DNA of 64,000 nucleotides from Bimastos eiseni (taxonomy: Eukaryota; Annelida; Clitellata; Crassiclitellata; Lumbricidae), in assembly GCA_959347315.1 (NCBI GenBank), contig OY365817.1:27994411-28058410 (forward strand). Direction: 5' to 3'. Made by a program: the position numbers and the translations under genes. Under the pieces are notes generated by a model. It searched no databases. It worked only from the letters and a program-made list of their open reading frames with translations, and was not told the DNA's origin. This document shows, one piece after another, positions 42,611 through 52,500 of this stretch; position 1 is the first letter of the stretch, and the number at the start of each line of letters is the position of its first letter.

Positions 42611-43662
42611 CAGCGGTTCCCAACCTTTTTAGCCCTCCGACCCCCTGAAAATATTTCGAAATTTGTGGTGACCCCTCTTCACCGCGAATCATAGTTGGGC
42701 CTACAAGAAATAAATAAAGATTAATTTGTATTATAGCAAAGTTAGTGTAGTAAACATGAAAACCTGAATATAAACTATATAAGAAACAACGAGAGCTGAA
42801 CAGATATCACTTTTTGCCGATTATGCCGATACCGATTATTGCCGATTATTCATTTGCCGATACCCGATTATTTAGCCGATTATTTAGCCGATTATTTCAT
42901 TGTGTTTCCCAAGATGTCCGGTTCCAAAAGATAGACCTACTGCCTATTGTTGTGATACAAGTAAAACACTTGCTCCGTAGGAGGCATACGCACGTAGTTG
43001 GGGACTAATCCTAGGCAGGCAATACAGATTAGACACACCGCCCGCCGCCGCGCCTCGAACTGTGCCCAGGGTAATTAATGGCCAATTATGGCTGGCCAAT
43101 TCACAGCCACCCATCTAGTCTCAGGCAACTGAAATGTTTGGGGGAGATCTGATTGACAGCTAGCATGTATTCATTAGGCATGCCTCCAGGATGTATATTC
43201 ATCGGTTTCTCTGTTGAACTGGCCAGCTGTTCCTTGGCACTATGATTCACTCTGCACAACACCAATGCTGACACGTTCTCACGGTCTATACTAGCACAAT
43301 GGGTGGTCTCACCATTGGTCTGAAGAGGCCATTGGCTCGACGACACGATATGGAAACGGAATGAAATGCCGTCCTTCACAGACCCAGTGATGTTGCTGTC
43401 GTAATTTTGCTTCTATAGACTGAAAATAATATTATAAAATAAAAAAAATAATTTTTAATATCGGCGCCGATTATCTTGCCGATATCCGATACTGCCGATA
43501 TCTCTATGATCGGTCCGATTAATCAGCCGGCCAATTAATCGGTACAGCTCTAGAAACAACGTTGACACTGCTTTTTTATAATTAATGGCGGCTCGAGCCG
43601 ACCTCTGGTAAATCGTAAGGCGACCCCCACGAGGGTCGCGACCCACAGGTTGAGAACCGCTG
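42611..43662. mobile_element. hAT-type MITE (outer element of a nested pair)
   Basis: Ends read CAGCGGTTCCCAACCTTT and, inverted, CAGCGGTTCTCAACCTGT, the classic hAT terminus. Flanking 8-mers CTCTAAGC and CCCTAAGC match at seven of eight bases. Without the inner insertion it is a ~280-bp non-coding element. The right end also carries the well-known 'gggtcgcgaccc' palindrome. Confidence 0.88.
42792..43551. mobile_element. hAT-like element nested inside the outer MITE
   Basis: Ends AGAGCTGAAC and, inverted, AGAGCTGTAC. A 10-bp direct repeat AGAAACAACG flanks it (42782-42791 and 43552-43561); part of it may belong to the element, leaving an 8-bp duplication. Subterminal 'gccgattatt' motifs repeat at the left end and, inverted, at the right. 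An internal 92-residue open frame on the minus strand (43101-43379) resembles nothing I know. Confidence 0.82.
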
Positions 43663-43675
43663 CCCTAAGCAATTC

Positions 43676-43760
43676 TGAGTTAAGAACTCGCTCAAGATCT
43701 ATACACAATAACCGTCCCAAGGAGAGGGTTTGATTCCTGTACCCCACACCGCACAAGGTG
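43676..43760 (-). repeat. SINE fragment (family S)
   Basis: Minus strand: 'aggaatcaaaccctctcc' region (B-box side) then 'tagatcttgagcgag', a decayed form of the family hallmark. It begins just after the nested hAT pair. Confidence 0.6.
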
Positions 43761-45365
43761 ATCATTCTCAATATTCTAATCAATAGTCCAACTTTTATTT
43801 AAGTCAAGCTATGCTGCCCCTCAGGGAAGGGATGTCAAGCACTTTGTCGGCAGTATGATTGGTGTGGTGCTATTATTTCATAGACCCTACCTTGTTTTTA
43901 AACTAGTTTTTATTTCATTATCATCATTAGTTCCTCACGCCAGCTATTTTTCGGCGATGGGCACGAATAGTTTACCTCCACAGTCCTTGGTCAATTGTTA
44001 AGTCCATTGCTCCTAGCTGTATGAAATCAATTGAGGCTGCTTATCATAATGTAGGAAAGTGTTTAATTTACCATTCAAAATTTTGCAACTTCTTGATTAT
44101 GACAGAAATTCTCTTTCTAAAAGAGTCATCTCTTCCCGACAAATCCTCGTTACCGATAACATACCCGTAGTCTTCTCACAAGGACCATTCTTAATATTGT
44201 ACTTCAAAGGAATGATTCCCTTTGACAAGTGTATGTAAAGTCGTTAAAAACTGCTTTGAGATAATAGATAAGACCCCAATACAACAAACATACACTTTCC
44301 CAGACAGTCAAAGAATATGAGATCAAAAACGAGGACATGTCCCCCAAGACGTCCCTGACGAAAATTACTATCACCATTGATATTAGTAGTTTCAGTTTAA
44401 CGACACTGTGTGATAAAAAGAAACATCTGCATCGATCTCCTTTATTCAGACTTTGGACAGACACTGTCAGAGCGAATAGTGGCGGAGTTTGCTAATGATA
44501 TCAGGCGAGTTTTACCATAAACAGCAGATATTAAGCGCCTCTGAGTAGCTATCCTGGAGAGGTGCTATATAAATTGCATTGATTGCTTGAGTGATTGGCG
44601 TTACACACTGATCGTTGCTTGGGCTATGATGAGCTAGCTAGTCGTTCGGGCTAAACTCCTTATTCGCCCTTGAACAAATAATGAATTTACACTGAACTAT
44701 ATTACATTACAGTATAATTACACTATAGAAACTTTACACGTTTGTGCAATGATCATCGAGAAATCAGATCTAATCACGTAAAATGCACTTGAAATCACGT
44801 AAAGCACCCCTCACGGTTTCTATTTTTTTAGTCAGGTGTGTGAATCTGACTAAAAATATGTCAGATGAATAAACAATGATCAAAAATGTTTAAACTGTTA
44901 GAGAATAATAAAAATTGGTTTATTTATACTTACTCGATCTGAGCATAATTCCATTATTTTGGCAGAAGCTAAATAAATTCACTCCCACAATTCAATTTTA
45001 AATCATATAGCGGATTTTCTTTCACGAAGTCTAATTTGCGACATTAATTTGCTTTTTGAGCAATTATTTAATACGAAATTTTACCTGAGTATAAAATCAA
45101 TCGTGCTGTGATATCTACATTGTTCGTCTGTACAAATATTTCTTGGCAAAAGTTTTAAGCGTATTGCATCGACCTTTTGGTAAAATTCCAAGTCGCCAGA
45201 ATATTTTCTGACATCAAACATTCGCTAGGTGACGCAACAATTTCTTGACGCGAACCACTTGCTCACGCAGACACGCTAGCATTCTACTCTATTGTTCACC
45301 ACTTAGATTCAAGCAGTGCTTACAGTTGTGTTCTATAATTGTATAATAGTACTATGACCCAACAT
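43761..45365. other. Intergenic stretch with a SINE-like copy
   Basis: Family B repeat at about 44395-44590 (listed separately); the rest is AT-rich unique sequence with no gene seen. Confidence 0.45.
44395..44590 (+). repeat. Full-length family B repeat with LINE tail
   Basis: Head 'agtttaacgacactgtgtga', core 'ctcctttattcagactttgg', 'gacactgtcagagcgaatag', then 50 bp on the LINE tail 'aagcgcctctgagtagc' and 'gaggtgctatataaattgc'. This is the one copy where head and tail are both seen in line, so family B probably borrows the 3' end of LINE family L. Confidence 0.75.
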
Positions 45366-45506
45366 CAGAGGCGGCGATCTTGTTTGACAGGTGGAGATGA
45401 TACCCAATGACAGGCGTAGGAAATTTGGGGACACATATATAAAATGTCTCCTCTCTGTAAAAGGTGGGGGGACTTGTCCCTCTCGACCCCGGGATCGCCG
45501 TCTCTG
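45366..45506 (-). mobile_element. hAT-type MITE, copy 2 (CAGAGGCGGCGATC family)
   Basis: Ends CAGAGGCGGCGATC and, inverted, CAGAGACGGCGATC. Flanking 8-mers CCCAACAT and ACCAACAT match at seven of eight bases. At 141 bp it aligns with the copy at 7746-7892 in the opposite orientation (shared 'ccaccttttacagagag'). Confidence 0.92.
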
Positions 45507-45554
45507 ACCAACATAATTATTATTCGGCAGCAGACATTGCAAATGCCAATGGAG

Positions 45555-46095
45555 CATACTTCACCTCATTCGACACCATTCACCACACAACCTTGTTCAA
45601 TGACTATCGTCTTGGCGTCTCTGGCTCTGCTTTACTCTAGCTCCAATCCTGCTTGACTTCCAGATCCTTCTCTGCTGAAGCCTCCTCCGTTGTCTGCAAC
45701 CCCTACTCTCTTATGATGTCCCTAGCGGCTCCGTTATGGGTTCACACCCATTCATCTTGTATGCCACACAAATGAGCAATTTCCCTTCACAGATCTTTCA
45801 TCCAAAACTGAAAACACCCCTTTGGGGCCGTTTATAAATGCCATCACGAGCATAGGCCCTAGGGCGACAGAGCTCTCAGGGTCGAGTCACATATTTGTGA
45901 CGATATGTCACGAAAGAAGGGCCAACGAAATGTTACGTCACATCATCAGATGCCCTCCGTCTTCCACCTTACAATGATCTACCTACCTTTTGTAAGCTGC
46001 TAAAGTCATTTCTTTTTGGCCGTGGCTGGGCTGTGAGCATCTCTGAGTAGTTTCCCTTGAAGAGGCGCTATATACATTATCGAAATGAATGAATG
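45555..46095 (+). mobile_element. Internally deleted LINE: reverse transcriptase remnant and 3' tail
   Basis: Translation gives FDTIHHTTLFND and RLGVSGSAL, then VPSGSVMGSHPFILYA, clearly reverse-transcriptase motifs A and B' of an L2/CR1-like LINE (usual form F-D-T-I-D-H and G-V-P-Q-G-S-V-L-G-P). Frames are interrupted. After an apparent deletion comes the 3' tail with 'gagcatctctgagtag' and 'gaggcgctatatacat', ending in GAAT repeats. Confidence 0.8.
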
Positions 46096-48044
46096 GATCA
46101 CATCAAATATCAAAATGCATAACTGTATTACATTTTTAGGCCTACTCCATTAAACAAGTTTCACATAACTAAAAGTAATTGTTACCACAAAGTTAAACAA
46201 CACTAATTATGATTATTGTGTTCCTAATTTCTGGATTGTTTGCTTTACACTCAGTGTCGATTTTAGGGTTTTGGACGTGAGACACACAAGCTGTAACACA
46301 CAAGCAGGAACTAAGTATCCGCCCAAACGGACCAAACGCATGGCGGCATACGGGCCGCAGAGCCGCTGCACGTCGGTCGTAATCTCTAACGAAGCAACGA
46401 TCCAACGGAGAGTGTGAATTGGACATTACTAATATTATTCGATGAAGGAGCATTTTGCTTCACCGTGGGAGGATGGAGAGGCATAGAGTTAGAATTGTTT
46501 CGAATATTGTAATTAAATTTTAAAATTGTAGTGATTATGCTAGAGCCTTAATTACGTCGTAACATTTCGTCATAAAATTGTAATAATTATACTTTTCCAT
46601 TTACTTCGTTCTTCTAGGTCTATATAGTTTTAAATATTTTAGGCCTAATAGTGGTAGGCATAATTACTTTCTTGATAATTGTAAAAAATTTGCATTACAT
46701 TCTGAACATCTGCTTTTTTTGGGTCAGAGCTTTGTGACGTCATAAATTGAGGTCATGATATTTGTGACGACGTGCGACGAAGGGGAGGAGTCAAAAATAG
46801 TCCACAAATGCGTTACGTCATTTATGGGCGGCCCCTTCTTTACAAATCCTATCCCTGATTCCTCCATTTTCCTCTGATCGACCTACCCCATTTGCTGGTT
46901 CAACTCTTAACACCATCCACCTTAGCCGTCTGTCTGTCTGCCTGACACTGGGTCTTGACTTCTGTGTATCGATTTGATTGTGATTAAACGCTTGCGAATA
47001 ACCTGGTTCCCGCGAATTCGCCCTGATAGGCGCTGTTGAGTTTATGACAACGATTACGATTACCCTTTGTTCAACCTCTTCGATTCGACAAAACGCTGAT
47101 CAATGAATTTTGGCACTGGGCTTTGCTTTCAAGTGCTGCTTTAGAAGTTAAGAGATTACGATTACGATTCTATACTCTGACAATGACGCACGGCGCGTGT
47201 GTACAATCTAGGCTACTGCGCCTCGCTTTCTCAGGTCGATATTTATGCGGCCAGTGGCCACACGCCTTCAGTCTCTTGTATCCCTCTACCGCCCACCTAC
47301 TGAAATGTCACCTCTAACGGTCACGACCTCAAAGCGACCTTTCAGGCATTGCCCGTACAAACACTCACGTTGCGAAGGCGTGTCCTCGAATTGCTGGCTC
47401 TGATTGGCCGGCACGAAAACCGCCCATAGCAGCGAGCTGCAACGACTACGCCGTGGAGTCACGTAGACACAAAATTATTACGCGTCTTTTATGCTGACGC
47501 AAATATTGCTCCGTAAAATAATTTCCGCTACTTGATAAGAATGGGTATTGGCTCAAAGCCTTTAAAACTGGTTTAAGGCTTACTTTAAAGCACCACATAA
47601 GCTGTAGAATTGGATACGTTTTGACATAATAAATTATTAGGTCTATTGTTCCCAAAAGACATTTGGAAATGTCTACGACTTTTAGTTTGAAATTGTATGC
47701 GCAAGCGTCGAACCCAAAAAATAAGGTTGTCATAAATTTTTCCGACTTAGGCTAATTGTTGTAGGCCTACAGTTCTTAAAATATTCCATCAACTTCCATG
47801 ACTAACAGGGTTGTCAGAAATTTTAAATGTTAATTTAACTCCATTAAAGGAGTCGGAGTCCACCCTGGGACTAATATTAGTCCCAGGTCCACCGTATAGG
47901 CCTAGTATTGTAGGTTGTAACTTTAACTGCAATTGGACATTTCTTTATCGCTACTCCAGAATAAATGAATTGGACGGAACTCTTATTCGACAGTCTTAGG
48001 TGTTGCTGTTGATGCATTTAATTGCCTCCTAGGCACATATAGAC
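46096..48044. other. Intergenic stretch
   Basis: No gene seen. It contains a family C repeat at about 47090-47165 ('gcttttcaagtgctgcttta'-like, ending 'gattacgattacgattc') and a GC-rich block near 47380-47460 with a CCAAT-type box ('ctgattggccgg'). Confidence 0.4.
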
Positions 48045-48797
48045 TAGGCTGACCAGACGTCCCGGTTTTCCCGGGACAGTCCCGATTTTCAGCTAGCTGT
48101 CCCGGCTGCCGGGAAAGGTAGGCCAAACCCTAAAAATGTCCCGGTTTTTAAATTTAAATTTAAAAACTGACCTGACTTATCTTGCAACGTCTCCTTGACT
48201 TTACTACTGGCTTCTGGTATGTAAATTCATTTTGAACTTTTATTTAATACAGTGCATATTACCTTTTCCGATTTTTATTACCCTGCTCCAGTTGAGCGAG
48301 TTTTCTCACTGATGAACTCTTATTGGTCAGATCAAAAAGTCGATTATCAGAAGGAATTCTTGAGGCTGTTATGATAGTGAAAGTTAATATGGAAGAAGCA
48401 TGTGTTGAATTTATGACAAAATAGGTGGCCTTTTAACAGAAAAAACTTTTAAAAAGCATACATTCAAGCGTCAAATATGAGCGACTGATTTGATAAATTT
48501 CTAATAATTAAATTTAAATGCAAGAGTTGGTATGATAGAATGTTAGCAGCCAAAAAATGTTAAGAAGCATACATTCAGATGCCAAAATTTGAGTTACTGA
48601 TTTTATAAATTTCGAATTTAAAATTAAATTTAAAAGCATGATTTGCAATAAAACCACTCAGTAACTGTTATACCAATATAATGCGTAAGCATAAAATAAA
48701 TATATGTGGAAGTTATATTATAATTATTGACAACATCAAAAATTTATTTTGAGATTCAACTGTCCCGATTTTTAGTTTCCAATATCTGGTCAGCCTA
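48045..48797 (+). mobile_element. hAT transposon, internally deleted, with transposase remnant
   Basis: Terminal inverted repeats TAGGCTGACCAGA match at both ends over 13 bp. The 8-bp target duplication ATATAGAC is exact (48037-48044 and 48798-48805). Subterminal sequence repeats 'gtcccgg/cccgggacagtcccg'. At 753 bp it is far shorter than an autonomous hAT (2.5-5 kb) but keeps the end of the transposase gene, so it derives from a full element by deletion. Confidence 0.95.
48285..48424 (+). pseudogene. hAT transposase C-terminal dimerisation domain, frameshifted
   Basis: The first part reads APVERVFSLMNSYWSDQK, the hallmark of the hAT family dimerisation domain (usual form A-x-x-E-R-x-F-S). 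After a missing base in a run of five A, the reading continues in another frame as SRLSEGILEAVMIVKVNMEE to a TAG. The rest of the transposase is absent, so this is a dead relic. Confidence 0.9.
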
Positions 48798-49514
48798 ATA
48801 TAGACTCACTGATTCCGATGGGGTAACGCACAGCATCTAATGACAGTACAACCCTTTGTTGTAATTTGGGGCGACCGCTAAAGTAAACCTGCAGGAGCAC
48901 TTGGCAATCTTTGATAGTATACTATTGGGAGTATTGGCATCTTGTTCCTAAGTCTCTGTCCATCCCATTCTTTGTCCGTCTTCATCCGTTTGTAACAAGC
49001 ATCCTCAGTTCTAAGTCAGCGTGACAGACTAGGCTGTGATTATCATAATATATGTGATATTATTTCTGTCGTTTTTTCATTGGTTTTCCCCGCCTCTCAC
49101 GGGCGGACAGTCGTTAGCTGTATGAAGGCTTCCTAGGCAGCTCAGGTCCTTGGCTGGGTGCACGCAGCCCATCAGCCCGACCTCTAACGAACGGAGCCAA
49201 GGCCTCGGTCTTTCTTTCGTTCAACGCCTAACGTAGGGTAGAGATCTGTTTCCACCACGTTATCATCTTCGGTGCAAAATTCTAGCACAACGTGACAAGA
49301 TTCCTCGTTCTTACTTACTGACGTGTCGAATTGTGAAAAAAGGCGTAAATTATTAGAATATGAACAATTATTAATCAACAAAAACGGTTTAAACCGAGCA
49401 GAAGTCGTTATACACGCGCACGGCACTCGTTTTCGTTCTGCCGGCGTGCAGGAAAGCTTTACTGTTTCTGTAGGAAATAGTCGAATTTAGGTTTAGTTTC
49501 TTCGGTCAGCAGCG

Positions 49515-52500
49515 ATGACCGAAGTGAAGGTTAAAAACCCCGACAAGGGCCCGATGCCCTGGTACAAGCAGCTCTGGGCGATCAGAGATACTATTATAAT
49601 AGTCGCCACGCCGATTCTGCTCCTCCCGATTGTCATCGCCTACCCAACGTCAAAGGTATTCACATTTAATTAATATAGAATAAATATTGTAATCTGATGA
49701 ATTTTTTAGCCTATAATGTTTGGAGTAAATTGGAATAGTTATGTATGGGGTAATGGCGTGCGTCTTCTCAGTACTTGTGTACGTGACCTTGCGTGGGAGG
49801 ACTGAAGGTTACATAATCGTCCCATAGAGGTTACAGGATCAAATATAACTTCAACGTTGAAGGAAAGTTTTCGAATATAAGAAATTTAACGGAATAAATG
49901 GCGATGTCAAATTTAGTTGTTAGGTATACAGAACATGTTTAGTTTTCGAGTTATTTCATTCAAAATCTCACGCAAGAGCCATTTGAGAGGGTTTGCCCCA
50001 GATTCAGAACACATATCAGATGACAAGAATATTTAGTAACGTGAAGAGTTGAGATCTGTACTGTGTGAATGTCTTAGGAGAGCGTTAGTAAAGGTTACAT
50101 GCCCTAAAGTGAATGTGTAAATGTGAGTGTTTATTATATAGCGCTGCTTCAAGATAACTCGGTTCAGAGATGCGCCTGACAAGACTAAATAAGACCATTG
50201 TTGATCGGAACGGTCTTGTAGGAATGTTGGGAGGTGTTCCTGTGAAGGTCATGGTGAAGGACATGGTGTTCAGTGCATTGCAATGCTGGTTGTTTTACGT
50301 ACAAGCCTATGCTAGTTAAAATTTCTAACTGCCCAATTCTTGACAGAGATAATATTTACAAACCCCTTACCAGGATCGTGCCCAAAGCCCTCTTCACACC
50401 CTTGGTTGATAGGGAGTTTTTGAGTAGGGGACTTGCTCAAGGTCCCGGGTCGAGGTAGTTTCGACTGGTTTATCAACATTTGAATTCAGGATATTTTTAA
50501 TTATCTTATTATTGTGTGACAAAATTCACTGTTTGAAAGGTGATCCGTATCCACTGCTTAATGATACTGCAATCCGATGCCAGTTATAAATTGGTTCGCT
50601 CTGTTCGATTACCGTTGTTATGTTTGTACTGTTGTCTGACGAATTTGTAAGATGTGAGGAAGTTGTAGAACAGGGGTGTCAAAGAGCCGGCCTCTCGCCA
50701 TTTATCGCCAGCGGCAATGTTTAGTGGAAACTAACCGAGCTGTGCCTAATGACTACACTGTTTCATTAATTCAGTTTTGTGAGCTTGTCATTACAAGTGC
50801 TTTTGACTCGGACTTAACCCTCGGTAGAGTTTATACCTTTGCCAAGAGAACGTTTATTATGCGAATGTTATATCTTTTGTTTTGTGAATGTTATATGACT
50901 TCGTTTTAAATTGATGCTGTTATTTATGCCTCTTGGGAGCTATTGTTTGTTTGTTGGTAGTCTAATTAAAAATATTCTTACTTAATTACTTATCAGAAAA
51001 AGACGTAATTAAGTTTTTTTAAGTACAATTCCTAGAAACTGTGATACATTGACCTTAGACTTAAGGGTTGAGGGGTTTGTGTGATGTTCGTGGCTGATAA
51101 TGAAAATCAAAATCAAGATTTTTTTCTGCCTAATTTGACTAAAAATGGTCTCTATCAGATTTACTGGTGACATTTTCCTGGGACAGGCAAGCCTGTGATT
51201 CCCTTCCAGACTGCTACCCCATTTGCTCAGGGCCTTTCGACACTAGCTCGCCACGTGCTGGAAATATATATTGCCACTGGCCCACCAATAAAAAGGTTTG
51301 ACACCTCTGCTGTAGAAGAGTGTAAGTATGTAAGTAGGATACAGTTTGGTCAGGGCACATCCATATATTACGTATGTGCTGAGGGGTGATCGGATTAAAG
51401 AGATTGTGCATGGGGGTAGTATGGTGAGGGGAGGACGTCTCAACAGAATGTGTACATACGCAAACTAAATTTCTTCTAATGATGTCTGCATTAGCCTATT
51501 ATAAATAATTTTTTGAATGCATAATTATATGGATTTAAGGTACTATATATGGATACAGACAAGAGCAATATAGGGATATTAGGCTCTCACCTTGTGATGC
51601 AAGTATGGGTTCAAAACTCCCCACGTGAGACAACCTCTGTATAGTTGAGCAAGTCTTTGGCTCAGCGCCATCGATTTATGCTCGGTGATGAGATAATGGC
51701 AGTTAACGAGTGCATAAGAAATCAAATAATTATAAAGCACGTTGTTAGGTTTATTATTTTCCTGATTCATGCTTTCTAAATACCATCATGGTTGAAATGT
51801 GAGCGAGTGGTGAGTACTATAGGATTCATCCGTAAAATAACACCAGGATTAGGTATACGTGGGAGAATGTCTACTGCTTGAGTTTGCCTACAATCCATTC
51901 TTATTCAAAGTCGGTATAAAGTTCAGTTTAAGATTCCTCATTTATTTTCAATGTCTTCATTTGTATTAATATTCAAAGTCGGCATGTTTATTGTCAATCT
52001 CCTGTGCTATCTACGAGGCAGTTCTTCAGTTTCCAGTTCTATTATGACTCCTTTGCTGCTTGCACTCTGACAGTGCCAGTCCCAAGCGTGGATAAAGGAG
52101 GAGGGCGACACTAATGATCTTTGTTATCACACAGTGTTGTTAAACTGCAACTAATCAGTTGTATTTGGGATGCCATGTACATGTATGTTCAGAACCCTGT
52201 TGCTGGTATTAATTTTGAAACTCCCTGGTTTCTAGTTTTAGACAGGGTCTGCTAACGACAGGTTCAAAGTGCGATGAAACACACTGTAGATTACCCTACA
52301 TAAGGTTTTGACACCAAATAATCCAGACATTTGAACATAGGCCTAAAGGGTGTGATGCCCTTGAAAGGGGCAATAGTTACCAATAAACTCACCTCATCAA
52401 GTGTTTGAAAAACGAGTAGGGTCAGGCCATACGGTCGCTCTATCAAGGTCATCCTAAGGGGTGGCACCCATTAGAACGGACACAGGTAGTTAAGGATCTC

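Noticed and set aside
43101..43379. 92-residue open frame inside the inner hAT element as a transposase
   Set aside because: Shows no hAT motif (no ERxFS block, no zinc ligands); kept only as an observation.
47380..47460. CCAAT-box promoter for the SLC13 gene
   Set aside because: One CCAAT-type box in a GC-rich block 2 kb upstream is too weak without transcript evidence.
48299..48424. Intact transposase gene
   Set aside because: Only the last ~45 residues remain and a base is missing in the A-run, so the frame is broken.
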